The notes beneath the pieces are model-generated. The model did no database searches. It worked only from the letters and a program-made list of their open reading frames with translations, and had not been told where the DNA came from. 64,000 bases of DNA from Sphingopyxis sp. PET50. Its GTDB lineage: Bacteria; Pseudomonadota; Alphaproteobacteria; Sphingomonadales; Sphingomonadaceae. Where the stretch lies: assembly GCF_025244705.1 (NCBI RefSeq), contig NZ_CP104207.1:1984001-2048000 (forward strand). Direction: 5' to 3'. Below, one piece after another: positions 8,847 to 19,313 of the stretch (positions are counted from its first letter, which is position 1; every line of letters starts with the position of its first letter). The position numbers and the translations under genes were made by a program.

Positions 8847-10187
8847 ATGACCAAATTTTCGACCTTGATCGGCCTTGCGGCGGCGGCTTCGCTGTGCGTT
8901 TCGCCGGTGCTGGCGCAGACCGTTGCCGACAGCGACGTGCCGACGACCAGCCTGAACATTCCCGGCAACGTCCAGATTTATGGCGATGCCAAGGCGAATG
9001 TCTATCGCCCCTCCGCGACGGTTAACGGCGAAATCATCACCGCGACCGACATCGAGCAGCGCATGGGCCTGATCCGCGTCGCGAACAACAATCTGGAACT
9101 GCCGCCCGAGGAAGAACAAAGGCTGCGCCAGCAGGTGTTCAGCAACCTGATCGACGAGAAATTGCAGATTCAGGAAGCCAAGGCGGCCGATATCACGATC
9201 GACGAGAATCTGATCAACGACCAGTTCGCCCGGCTTGCCGCGCGCTACAAGCAGACTCCCGAACAATTCTCCGCCTATCTGGCGTCGAAGGGGTCGTCGG
9301 CCGCAGCCGTCAAGCAACAGATTCGCGGCGAATATGCGTGGGACCGGCTGCTCCAGCGCAACATTCAGTCGACGACCAACGTCTCGAAGGAAGAGGTCGA
9401 CGTCATCTTTGACCGCATGATGCAGTCGAAGGGGCAGGACGAGTTCCACATCGCCGAAATCTATCTGACCGCGACCCCTGAAAATATCGAATCGGTCGCC
9501 GAAAATGCGCGGAAGATCGTCCAGGCACTGCAGGCCGGCGGCAGCTTCGCCGCTTACGCGCGGCAATTTTCGGAAGCATCGACCGCGGTCGTCGGCGGCG
9601 ACCTGGGCTGGGTCCGCGCGGGCCAGTTGCCCGACACCATGGCCGATGCGGCGCGCCAGATGCAACCCGGCCAGCTTGTCGGACCGATCGAGGTGCCGGG
9701 TGGGGTCTCGATCATGCTGATGGTCGATAGACGCCAGGTGCTGACCGCCGATCCGCGCGACGCGGTGCTCAGCCTCAAACAGATTTCGCTCGAATTTCCG
9801 GCGGGCACAAGCGAGGCAAAGGCGTCCGAACTGGCGGGACAGTTTGCCGAAGCGACGCGAGGCATCGCGGGTTGCGGCGCCGCCGAAGGCGTCGCGCAGA
9901 GCTTGGGCGCGCAGGTCGTCGCGCGCGACAATATCGCGATGCGCCAGTTGCCGCCGCCACTGCAGGCGACGCTGATCAACCTGCAGGTCGGTCAGACCAC
10001 CCAGCCCTTCGGCGCCGCGAACGAGGGTGTCAGCGTCCTTGTGCTGTGCGGTCGCGACTTGCCGAATACGGTGGCCGAGCCGAACCGCGAAGAGATCGAG
10101 AACCGCATACTCGAGGAAAAGGTGAACAAGCGCGCCCAGCGCTATCTGCGCGACTTGCGCCGGGACGCGGTGATCGACTTCAGCTGA
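8847..10187 (+). CDS. surA: Periplasmic chaperone/peptidyl-prolyl isomerase SurA
   Basis: 446 aa. Signal peptide (residues 1-24, ending VLAQ), a SurA N-terminal chaperone domain (about 50-190, with the SATVNGEIITATDIEQRMGL start) and a parvulin PPIC domain (about 195-300: EFHIAEIYL, ARQFSEAS, GGDLGWV). A second, diverged parvulin-like part and a C-terminal chaperone helix follow. It escorts outer-membrane proteins, LptD included, to the BAM complex. The 3' end overlaps the pdxA start by one base, indicating translational coupling. Confidence 0.92.
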   Translation: MTKFSTLIGLAAAASLCVSPVLAQTVADSDVPTTSLNIPGNVQIYGDAKANVYRPSATVNGEIITATDIEQRMGLIRVANNNLELPPEEEQRLRQQVFSNLIDEKLQIQEAKAADITIDENLINDQFARLAARYKQTPEQFSAYLASKGSSAAAVKQQIRGEYAWDRLLQRNIQSTTNVSKEEVDVIFDRMMQSKGQDEFHIAEIYLTATPENIESVAENARKIVQALQAGGSFAAYARQFSEASTAVVGGDLGWVRAGQLPDTMADAARQMQPGQLVGPIEVPGGVSIMLMVDRRQVLTADPRDAVLSLKQISLEFPAGTSEAKASELAGQFAEATRGIAGCGAAEGVAQSLGAQVVARDNIAMRQLPPPLQATLINLQVGQTTQPFGAANEGVSVLVLCGRDLPNTVAEPNREEIENRILEEKVNKRAQRYLRDLRRDAVIDFS

Positions 10188-11206
10188 TGCCGGACAACCG
10201 AAACCCGCGCCCGATCGCGGTCACCTTGGGTGACCCGGCCGGCGTCGGGCCCGAAGTCGCCGCGCGCGCCTGGGCGCTGCGCGGCGATCATGACCTGCCG
10301 CCCTTTGTGGCGATCGGCGATATCGCGTCGATCGCCGTGGTATGGGACGGCCCGATACGCCGCGTCGGCGACATTGCCGAGGTCGCACTCGCCTTTGCCG
10401 ATGCGCTGCCGGTGTGGCACCTGGAAGACAGCGGGCCGGTCGTTCCGGGATCGCCGAGCAAGGCGGGGGCGACCTGTGCGCTGCATGCGCTGGAAACCGG
10501 GATCGGCCTTTCGCGCACGCAGGCGACGGGCGGGCTGGTCACCGGGCCGGTGTCGAAGTCGCAGCTCTATGGCGTCGGCTATACGCACCCCGGCCAGACC
10601 GAATTCATCGCCGAGCGCTGCGGCGTGACCGCGACCAATGCGGTGATGATGCTCGCCGGACCGCAATTGCGCGTCGTGCCGCTGACCGTGCATATCCCGC
10701 TGGCCGAGGTGCCGGAGCGGCTGACAAGCGAGTTGATCGTCGCCAAAGGCCGCATCGTCGCGCGCGCGCTGAAGCGCGATTTCGGGATTGAAAAGCCGCT
10801 GATCGCGATCGCAGGCCTCAACCCCCATGCGGGCGAGAGCGGCGAGATAGGTGACGAGGAGTTGCGGGTCATTCGCCCGGCGGTCGAGCAATTGCTGGCC
10901 GAGGGGATTGCGATCGAGGGGCCGCTCGCGGCCGACAGCCTGTTCGCGCCGCATGTCCGCACGCGTTACGACGCCTTGCTCTGCGCCTATCACGACCAGG
11001 CGCTCGCGCCATTCAAGGCGCTGCATTTCCACGACGGGGTCAATCTGACGCTCGGCCTGCCGATAATCCGCACCTCGCCCGACCATGGCACCGCGTTCAA
11101 CATCGCAGGGACCGGCGCCGCCGATCCGGGGCCGACGATCGCGGCGATCCGCATGGCGGCACAGCTGGCGGCGGCCCGCGAACGCAGCTGCGCCGCAGCG
11201 GCGTGA
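10187..11206 (+). CDS. pdxA: 4-hydroxythreonine-4-phosphate dehydrogenase
   Basis: 339 aa, normal length. Catalyses the NAD-dependent oxidation of 4-phosphohydroxy-L-threonine in pyridoxal-5-phosphate synthesis. Visible family segments: VTLGDPAGVGPE at the N terminus, GPVSK, HPGQTEFIAERC, GLNPHAGE, YHDQALAP and DHGTAFNIAGTG, with the metal-binding histidines. Start at 10187 overlaps the surA stop (TGATG). The longer open frame upstream only shadows surA. Confidence 0.96.
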   Translation: MPDNRNPRPIAVTLGDPAGVGPEVAARAWALRGDHDLPPFVAIGDIASIAVVWDGPIRRVGDIAEVALAFADALPVWHLEDSGPVVPGSPSKAGATCALHALETGIGLSRTQATGGLVTGPVSKSQLYGVGYTHPGQTEFIAERCGVTATNAVMMLAGPQLRVVPLTVHIPLAEVPERLTSELIVAKGRIVARALKRDFGIEKPLIAIAGLNPHAGESGEIGDEELRVIRPAVEQLLAEGIAIEGPLAADSLFAPHVRTRYDALLCAYHDQALAPFKALHFHDGVNLTLGLPIIRTSPDHGTAFNIAGTGAADPGPTIAAIRMAAQLAAARERSCAAAA

Positions 11207-12030
11207 CCCATCCCGCCCTGCCCCCGCTGCGCGAGACGGTGCGCGCGCACGGATTGCAGGCCAGCAAGGCGCTGGGGCAGAATTTCCTGTTCGACGAGCA
11301 ATTGCTCGACCGGATCGCGGCGCTGCCCGGCGATCTGGAGGGCCGGGCGGTGTTCGAGGTGGGGCCGGGACCAGGCGGGCTGACGCGCGCGCTCCTCCGC
11401 GCCGGCGCGAAAGTGATCGCGGTCGAGCGCGACGACCGCTGCCTGCCGTTGCTCGGCGAGCTTTCCGAAGCCTTCGACGGCAGGCTGACGGTGGTCGCCG
11501 ACGACGCGATGGCGATCGACGCCGATGCGTTGGCGGGCGGGCCGTACCATATCGTCGCCAACCTGCCCTATAATGTCGGCACCGCGCTGTTCACGCGCTG
11601 GCTGGAGCCGGCACAATGGCCGCCGCTATGGCTGTCGCTGACCTTGATGTTCCAGCTCGAAGTGGCCGAGCGGATCGTCGCCAAGGTCGATACCTCGGCC
11701 TACGGCCGGCTCGCGGTGCTGGCACAGTGGCGGGCGAACGCGAAGATCGCGATGAAGGTCCACCGCTCGGCCTTCACCCCGCCGCCCAAGGTGATGTCGG
11801 CGATCGTCCATGTCACCCCGGCGGAGCAGCCCGCGGGGGTCGATCCCAGGATCCTGTCGAAGCTCACCGAAAAGGGTTTCGGCCAGCGGCGCAAGATGCT
11901 GCGCCAGAGCCTGAAGGGCATGGCGGGCGCGATCGAGGCGCTGGAGGTTTGCGAAATCGACCCGACGCGGCGCGCCGAGACGGTGACGGTAGCGGAATGG
12001 GTCGAACTGGCGCGGGTGATGAGTAAATAG
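11203..12030 (+). CDS. rsmA: 16S rRNA dimethyladenosine transferase (KsgA)
   Basis: 275 aa SAM-dependent enzyme that dimethylates two adjacent adenosines near the 3' end of 16S rRNA. Contains KALGQNFLFDEQLLDRI, motif I FEVGPGPGGLT, the acidic ERDDR and the catalytic NLPYNVGT motif IV. The GTG start overlaps the pdxA stop (GTGA), so it is the last gene of the lptD operon. Confidence 0.95.
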   Translation: MTHPALPPLRETVRAHGLQASKALGQNFLFDEQLLDRIAALPGDLEGRAVFEVGPGPGGLTRALLRAGAKVIAVERDDRCLPLLGELSEAFDGRLTVVADDAMAIDADALAGGPYHIVANLPYNVGTALFTRWLEPAQWPPLWLSLTLMFQLEVAERIVAKVDTSAYGRLAVLAQWRANAKIAMKVHRSAFTPPPKVMSAIVHVTPAEQPAGVDPRILSKLTEKGFGQRRKMLRQSLKGMAGAIEALEVCEIDPTRRAETVTVAEWVELARVMSK

Positions 12031-12064
12031 CGGCTGCTTTCGGGCGGGAGCGGACGTTCGTTCT

Positions 12065-12174
12065 CCCCTCCCTGCAAGGGAGGGGCTGGGGGTGGGTGGC
12101 CGCCGAAGGCGGCGCTCTTCCTCTTGCTCGCTACGCTCGCTACCCACCCCTAACCCCTCCCTAAAAGGGAGGGG
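12065..12174. repeat. Composite palindromic intergenic repeat (copy 1)
   Basis: About 110 bp after rsmA. It is bounded by hairpins CCCCTCCC-TGCA-GGGAGGGG and CCCCTCCC-TAAAA-GGGAGGGG, with an inner GGTGGGT/ACCCACC pairing and short internal hairpins (CGCCGAAGGCG; GCTCGCTACGCTCGC). Same architecture as the elements at 13974 and 33711, but more diverged. Confidence 0.75.
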
Positions 12175-12225
12175 AATGTCTTATATCCACCCAAAAGCAG
12201 GCGAAACCCGACCGGACGCGCCCGA

Positions 12226-12741
12226 TCAATTCTGGCTGGTCGTCACCACCGTCTTCGGCACCAAGGCCTCCGCCGCGACCACGCGCTTTTCGGCGCTGGC
12301 GCCGATCGCCCTTTCGAGCGCGGCGACCTGCGGGCATTTGTCGGCGCAGATGCGTTTCGCCTCGGCGAGCTTTTCGCGCGCGAGTTCGAGCGCGCCCTTG
12401 TCGGCGAGCGCTTCGCCCTGCCCGGTCAGCGCGGCGATGTCGGTGGGTTCGAGCAGCAGCGCCTCGCGATAGAGGCCGATCGCCTTGCCCGGCAGGCCCT
12501 GCGCGCGCGCGACCTGCGCCAGCGCGATGATCGCGCTGCGGTTGCGCGGATCGGCGGCGAGCGCCGATTCATAATAGTCGGTGGCGGCGATCAGATCGCC
12601 CGTGCCTTGCGCCTTCAGCCCCTCTTCCAGCAGCGCGACCGAGACCGGCGAAATATCATTGTCGGCGCGCTGCGCATCCGATGCGGTCGGCAGGCTGGCA
12701 AGGACAAGACCGGCGCTGATGGCCAGGAAACTGATGCGCAT
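12226..12741 (-). CDS. Exported TPR-repeat protein
   Basis: 171 aa with a signal peptide (ISFLAISAGLVLASLPTASDAQ) and about three tetratricopeptide repeats (LLEEGLKAQGTGDLIAATDYYESAL, AIIALAQVARAQGLPGKAIGLY, LTGQGEALADKGALELARE; residues roughly 35-145). It is probably a periplasmic protein-interaction scaffold with no assignable partner. Start at 12741 is preferred because GGGAGA lies 6 nt upstream; ATGs at 12762 and 12780 would only add a non-hydrophobic prefix. It follows rsmB by 32 bp. Confidence 0.65.
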   Translation of the reverse strand: MRISFLAISAGLVLASLPTASDAQRADNDISPVSVALLEEGLKAQGTGDLIAATDYYESALAADPRNRSAIIALAQVARAQGLPGKAIGLYREALLLEPTDIAALTGQGEALADKGALELAREKLAEAKRICADKCPQVAALERAIGASAEKRVVAAEALVPKTVVTTSQN

Positions 12742-12773
12742 CGCATTCTCCCATCGCTTCATTGCAGGCGATG

Positions 12774-13964
12774 CTAACATGGTGCGGACAATCGGGCGAG
12801 GAAAAATCCGTCGCAGCCGTCATGCCCCGGAGTCAGCAGAAAACCGCCGCCCGCGGCGCGTCCGACACCTTGCGGCGGGATGTCGCGGTCGGCGGTCCAG
12901 CCGGGATGACGGGTCAGAAATTCGTCCACCTGGTCGCGCCCCTCGCGTGCGATGATCGAGCAGGTCGCATAGAGCAACTTGCCCCCCGGCGCCACCAGAT
13001 CGGCTCCGAGCGCGAGCAGCTTCGCCTGATCGGCGACATGGCGGTCGAGCCGCGCGGGAGACAGGCGCCAGCGCAGTTCGGGACTGCGGCGCCAGGTGCC
13101 GCTGCCCGAGCAGGGGGCGTCGACGAAAACGCGGTCGGCTTTGCCCATCCGGTCGGCGAGCATCGCCGCCTCCTGCCCCGGATTGAGCAGCCGCGTCTCG
13201 ATGCGGATCGCGCCGGCGCGTTCGGCGCGGGGCTTGAGTTGCCGGAGGCGGGCGCGGTTGGTGTCGCAGGCGAGGATATCGGCCGCATTGCCGGTGAGCG
13301 AGGCAATCGCCAGCGTCTTGCCGCCGGCACCGGCGCAGAGGTCGATGATTGTCTGACCGGGTTCGGCGGCGAGCGTGGCCGAGGCATATTGGCTCGCCGC
13401 GTCCTGCACCTCGAACACGCCGTCGGCATAGGCGGCGTGCTGCGCGGCGGCGGTTTCGGGCGGCAGGCGCCAGCCGTCGGGGGCGTGCGCGATCGCCTCG
13501 CCTTCGGGAAAGAGCGCCGCGAGATCGTCGCGGCTCGATTTCAGGCGGTTGGCGCGCAGGTCGAGCGGCGCGCGGGCGAGCATCGCTTCGCCCTCGCCCT
13601 CGCCGATCAGCGGGTCGAACAGGTCGACCAGTGCCTGCGGCGCGAGGCCCGCTTCGCCGCGCGGCTCGTCGGCGGCGATCGCGGCGGGGCCATAGGCGCT
13701 GCCGTCGAACAGCGCCGCGAGCGCGGGGTCTGCGTCGGCGAGGACGAGCATCGCGGCGCGGCCCAACACCGGCGCCGAGCGCACCGCGCGGATCGCGTCG
13801 TAGACATGCGCGCGGATCGCGCGGCGGTCCTTCGACCCCGCATAGCGGCGCGCGCGCATCGCCTCGGCGAAGATCGCGTCTGCGGGCGCGCCGCCCTCGC
13901 GCGCGGCGGCTGCGATGGCGTCGAGAATTTCGATCGCGGTCTGGACGCGCGCGGCGGGGGTCAT
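12774..13964 (-). CDS. rsmB: 16S rRNA m5C967 methyltransferase, RsmB family
   Basis: 396 aa. N-terminal NusB-like RNA-binding domain (about 1-130) and a C-terminal SAM-dependent RNA (cytosine-5) methyltransferase domain. The catalytic cysteines are in DAPCSGSGT (motif IV) and YATCSI (motif VI), and SAM binding is in IDLCAGAGGKT. Start at 13964 is chosen because the earlier Met lies inside the intergenic repeat. RsmB versus another NSUN-type rRNA methylase cannot be fully separated by eye. Confidence 0.88.
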   Translation of the reverse strand: MTPAARVQTAIEILDAIAAAAREGGAPADAIFAEAMRARRYAGSKDRRAIRAHVYDAIRAVRSAPVLGRAAMLVLADADPALAALFDGSAYGPAAIAADEPRGEAGLAPQALVDLFDPLIGEGEGEAMLARAPLDLRANRLKSSRDDLAALFPEGEAIAHAPDGWRLPPETAAAQHAAYADGVFEVQDAASQYASATLAAEPGQTIIDLCAGAGGKTLAIASLTGNAADILACDTNRARLRQLKPRAERAGAIRIETRLLNPGQEAAMLADRMGKADRVFVDAPCSGSGTWRRSPELRWRLSPARLDRHVADQAKLLALGADLVAPGGKLLYATCSIIAREGRDQVDEFLTRHPGWTADRDIPPQGVGRAAGGGFLLTPGHDGCDGFFLARLSAPC

Positions 13965-13973
13965 GGCATTAAG

Positions 13974-14090
13974 CCCCTCCCGCAAGCGAGAGGGGTTTGG
14001 GGTGGGCCAGCAACGTGGCGATTGCCCACCCCGCTGCGACTAGCGAACCAGTTCGCAAGTCTCGCTGCCCCTCCCGCTTGCGGGAGGGGG
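13974..14090. repeat. Composite palindromic intergenic repeat (copy 2)
   Basis: 117-bp element between guaB and rsmB. It has terminal CCCTCCCGC-type hairpins at both ends and inner stems GGGTGGGC/GCCCACCCC and GCGAAC-TG-GTTCGC. It is the reverse complement of the 33711-33826 element. Bases differ in the inner stem but pairing is kept. Confidence 0.85.
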
Positions 14091-14117
14091 TAAGGAGCAG
14101 GCGCGCGCATGCGCACC

Positions 14118-15921
<1,804 letters not shown>

Positions 15922-17514
15922 ATGAGCGAGTTGAGGCAGGCGCTGACCGCCGCGCAGGACTATCGAACCGCGGCACAGGCCGCACTGGCGGCACGGCTCG
16001 AAAAGGCGCCGATCGACACCGAGCAACGCGCCGCCCATGGTTTCGCCTGGGTCGCGACCACCGTCGCGGCGCTGGAAGCGACGCTGGGCTGGTACGAGGC
16101 GGGCGAGCGGCCGCGCGTCGATGCGCTGGTAACCGCCCTCGCCTTTGCCGAAGGGATCGCGCAGCTCGCCGGCGGGCTGCCGATGGGGCAGAACGAGATA
16201 TTCCGACCCGCCGACCTCGGGCTGGGAAACGCGGCGGCGAAGCTGGCGGCGGAGTGCGCCGCATTGCTCGGCACCGACCAGGCGGCGGCGCGTGCCGAAC
16301 TGGCCGCGCTGCTGGCGGGCGGTCAATGGCCGAGCGAGACGCTGCACGACGCCGATCTCGACGCGATCCGCGAGCAGTATCGGCGCTTCACCGACGCGGA
16401 GATTATCCCGCACGCGCATGGCTGGCACCTCGCCAATGCGCTGATCCCCGACACGACCGTCGCCGCGATGGCCGAACTCGGCACCTTCGGCGTCTGCATT
16501 CCCGAGGAATATGGCGGGCTCGGACTCGGCAAGCTGGTGATGTGCATCGTCACCGAGGAATTGTCGCGCGGCTGGATCGGCACCGGGTCGCTCGGCACAA
16601 GGTCCGAGATCGCGGGCGAGCTGATCGTACTCGGCGGCACCGACGAACAGAAGGCGCACTGGCTACCCAGGATCGCGAGCGGCGAGATATTGCCGACCGC
16701 GGTGTTTACCGAGCCCGACGTCGGTTCCGACCTCGGCTCGCTCCAGACGCGCGCGCGGCGGAACAGCGACGGCGAATGGGTGATCGACGGGGCGAAGAAC
16801 TGGATCACCCATGCCGCACGCTCGGACCTGATGACCCTGCTCGCGCGGACCTTGCCCGATGCAAAGGGCTATGCCGGGCTGTCGATGCTGCTGGTGCCCA
16901 AGCCGCGCGGCAGCGATGAGGTGCCGTTCCCCGCCGACGGCATGAGCGGCAGCGAGATCGAAGTGCTCGGCTATCGCGGGATGCGCGAATATGCGCTGCA
17001 GTTCGACGCGATGCCCGCGCCCGCCGACGCTTTGCTCGGCGGCGAGGAGGGTCAGGGGTTCAAGCAACTCATGCGGACCTTCGAGGGCGCGCGCATCCAG
17101 ACCGCCGCGCGCGCGGTCGGCGTCGCGCGGCGCGCGCTCGAACTCGGGCTCGATTATGCGATGACGCGCAAGCAGTTCGGCAAGGCGATCCTCTATTTTC
17201 CGCGCGTGTCGGACAAGCTGGCGATGAGCCTCGTCGATTTCGTCACCGCGCGCGAGCTCAGCTATGCCGCGGCACGCGCCAAGGATGGCGGCAAGCGCTG
17301 CGACATAGAGGCGGGCATGGCGAAATTGCTCGGCGCGCGCGCGGCCTGGTCGAACGCCGACGCCAGCCTGCAGATCCACGGCGGCAACGGCTATGCGATG
17401 GAATATGAGATCAGCCGGGTGCTGTGCGATGCGCGCATCCTCAACATCTTCGAGGGCGCAGCCGAAATCCAGGCGCAGGTGATCGCCCGCGGGCTGGCCG
17501 GAGGCCGCAACTGA
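15922..17514 (+). CDS. Acyl-CoA dehydrogenase, (2S)-methylsuccinyl-CoA dehydrogenase-like
   Basis: 530 aa, longer than ordinary ~390-aa acyl-CoA dehydrogenases. A helical N-terminal domain (1-150; HGFAWVATTVAALEATLGW) precedes the usual FAD-binding fold (TEPDVGSDLGS, ITHAARSDLMTLLAR, EVLGYRGMREY, GGEEGQGFKQLM, IHGGNGYAMEYEISRVLCDARI, FEGAAEIQ). This two-part layout and several segments resemble Mcd of the ethylmalonyl-CoA pathway. Substrate assignment is inference. Start at 15922 uses ATG with an upstream GGGAT. It overlaps the next gene by 1 nt. Confidence 0.75.
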   Translation: MSELRQALTAAQDYRTAAQAALAARLEKAPIDTEQRAAHGFAWVATTVAALEATLGWYEAGERPRVDALVTALAFAEGIAQLAGGLPMGQNEIFRPADLGLGNAAAKLAAECAALLGTDQAAARAELAALLAGGQWPSETLHDADLDAIREQYRRFTDAEIIPHAHGWHLANALIPDTTVAAMAELGTFGVCIPEEYGGLGLGKLVMCIVTEELSRGWIGTGSLGTRSEIAGELIVLGGTDEQKAHWLPRIASGEILPTAVFTEPDVGSDLGSLQTRARRNSDGEWVIDGAKNWITHAARSDLMTLLARTLPDAKGYAGLSMLLVPKPRGSDEVPFPADGMSGSEIEVLGYRGMREYALQFDAMPAPADALLGGEEGQGFKQLMRTFEGARIQTAARAVGVARRALELGLDYAMTRKQFGKAILYFPRVSDKLAMSLVDFVTARELSYAAARAKDGGKRCDIEAGMAKLLGARAAWSNADASLQIHGGNGYAMEYEISRVLCDARILNIFEGAAEIQAQVIARGLAGGRN

Positions 17515-18761
17515 TGGCGGACGGGAGCGACCCGCGTCCCGCCCCCGTTTCGCCGCTCGCCCCGTTCCAGTTCCCCGCTTTCCGCGCGATCTGGATCGCC
17601 AACCTCGCCTCGAACATGGGGTCGATGATCCAGTCGGTCGGCGCCGCCTGGCTGATGACCGAACTGACGCAGTCGCACCTGCTGATCGCGCTGGTCAATG
17701 CGGGGGCGACGATCCCGATCCTGCTGCTCGGCGTGTTCGCGGGGGCGATCGCCGACAATTACGACCGGCGGCGCGTGATGCTGGCGGCGCAGGCCGCGAT
17801 GCTCGCCGCGTCGGCCGCGCTGGCGGTCGTCACCTGGGCGGGGGCGATCGGGCCCTTGTCGCTGCTGTTTTTCACGCTTGCGGTCGGCTGCGGCACCGCC
17901 GTCAATTCGCCCGCCTGGCAGGCGTCGGTGCGCCAGCAGGTCGGGCACGCGCACCTGCCGCAGGCGATCGCGCTCAACAGCATCGCCTTCAACCTCGCGC
18001 GCAGCGTCGGGCCGGCGCTCGGCGGACTGCTGATCTCGCTCACCGGGCCGGCGACCGCCTTCGCGCTCAACACTTTGAGCTACCTCGCGCTGATCGTCGT
18101 GCTGCTGCGCTGGAAACCCGCGACCGAACCGCCCGCCAAATCGCCGATGCTCGCCGCCATCGCGACGGGCATCCGCTTCTGCGCGCAGTCGGACCCGGTA
18201 CGCCGCGTGCTGATGCGCGGCTTTTCCTTCGGTTTCGGCGCCGCGGCCTTTCAGGCGCTGCTGCCCTCGCTGGTCCGCGACCAGCTCAAGGGGACCGAGC
18301 TTGTCTATGGCCTGTGCCTCGGCGCCTTCGGCCTCGGGTCGATCCTCTGCGCCCTGTGGGTCGGCGCGGCGCGGCGGCGCTGGGGGAGCGAGCGGGTGGT
18401 CAGCGTCGCGACGCTGGCATTCGCCGCGGCGATGCTTCCCGTCGCACTGACGCAGATGGTGGGTGCCGTGCTCGTAGCGGCCTTCACGGCGGGCATGGCG
18501 TGGGTGGGGACGCTGACGACGCTCAACGTCGCAATGCAGCTCCGCTCGCCCGACGCGATCCTCGGGCGCTGCCTGTCGATCTATCAGGCCGTGACGTTCG
18601 GCGCCCTGGCGCTCGGCGCCTGGTCTTTCGGGCTGGTCGCCGACCTGTGGACGCTGCCCGCCGCCGTCCTGGCCGGCGGCGGCTGGCTGGCGCTGTCGGT
18701 GCCGGTCCTCCACGCCGTCGCCCCGATGCCGGGGCGCGACGAAGGGCGGGTCGCGCCCTAG
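17514..18761 (+). CDS. MFS transporter, enterobactin-exporter/DHA3-like
   Basis: 415 aa inner-membrane protein with about 12 hydrophobic segments. The N-terminal PFQFPAFRAIWIANLASNMGSMIQSVGAAWLMTE region and the loop GAIADNYDRRRVM between TM2 and TM3 are typical of EntS-type (DHA3) drug/siderophore exporters. ATG overlaps the preceding dehydrogenase stop (TGATG), so the two are co-translated. The physiological substrate is unknown. Confidence 0.75.
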   Translation: MADGSDPRPAPVSPLAPFQFPAFRAIWIANLASNMGSMIQSVGAAWLMTELTQSHLLIALVNAGATIPILLLGVFAGAIADNYDRRRVMLAAQAAMLAASAALAVVTWAGAIGPLSLLFFTLAVGCGTAVNSPAWQASVRQQVGHAHLPQAIALNSIAFNLARSVGPALGGLLISLTGPATAFALNTLSYLALIVVLLRWKPATEPPAKSPMLAAIATGIRFCAQSDPVRRVLMRGFSFGFGAAAFQALLPSLVRDQLKGTELVYGLCLGAFGLGSILCALWVGAARRRWGSERVVSVATLAFAAAMLPVALTQMVGAVLVAAFTAGMAWVGTLTTLNVAMQLRSPDAILGRCLSIYQAVTFGALALGAWSFGLVADLWTLPAAVLAGGGWLALSVPVLHAVAPMPGRDEGRVAP

Positions 18762-18857
18762 CGGCAGGCCGGCGCGACAAATCTTCCGCCCTATGGGGCC
18801 GTCATGATATAGGTCGCGGCGACGGAGCGGAGCGATACAGCCAGACGGAGGGGTCCG

Positions 18858-19310
18858 ATGTCGAACGAAGCCTTGCATAGCCACGCGCGCGGCCTGTCAC
18901 CGTTCGAACGGCGGCCGGTGCTGACCGGCATCGCCGTCGGCGTCGGATCGCTGTTGCCCCACGCCTTTCTGCTACCCGAGGCCTCGCTTGGCTTCGCCGC
19001 GGTGCTGATCGCGCTGATCGGCGGCATTTATTTCGGCTTCGCGGTGGTCAACGGATCGCCGCGCGACCAGTTCGTCGAATTCAACATGAGCGGCGCCTTC
19101 GCCGTCGCCGGGCTGCTCGGCCTGCTCTATTGGCCGATCCTGTTGCCGCTCGCCTATTTCGGCCATGCGGCGTGGGATTTTGCGCACCACGTCCGGTGGC
19201 GGTTGCCGCTCGTCGCGATCCCGCAATGGTATGTGCCCTGGTGCGTCGTCATCGACGTCATAGTCGGCGCGGGCCTGCTGGTCATCTGGCGCGTCGACGG
19301 GCTGATCTGA
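18858..19310 (+). CDS. Small polytopic membrane protein
   Basis: 150 aa with four likely transmembrane helices (about 21-40, 48-66, 80-104, 127-146). Short polar loops include NGSPRDQFVEFN and GHAAWDFAHHVRWR. I recognise no domain or catalytic motif. GGAGGGG lies 8 nt before the ATG and supports the start. It ends 3 bp before the stop of the convergent acyl-CoA dehydrogenase. Confidence 0.55.
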   Translation: MSNEALHSHARGLSPFERRPVLTGIAVGVGSLLPHAFLLPEASLGFAAVLIALIGGIYFGFAVVNGSPRDQFVEFNMSGAFAVAGLLGLLYWPILLPLAYFGHAAWDFAHHVRWRLPLVAIPQWYVPWCVVIDVIVGAGLLVIWRVDGLI

Positions 19311-19313
19311 GCC

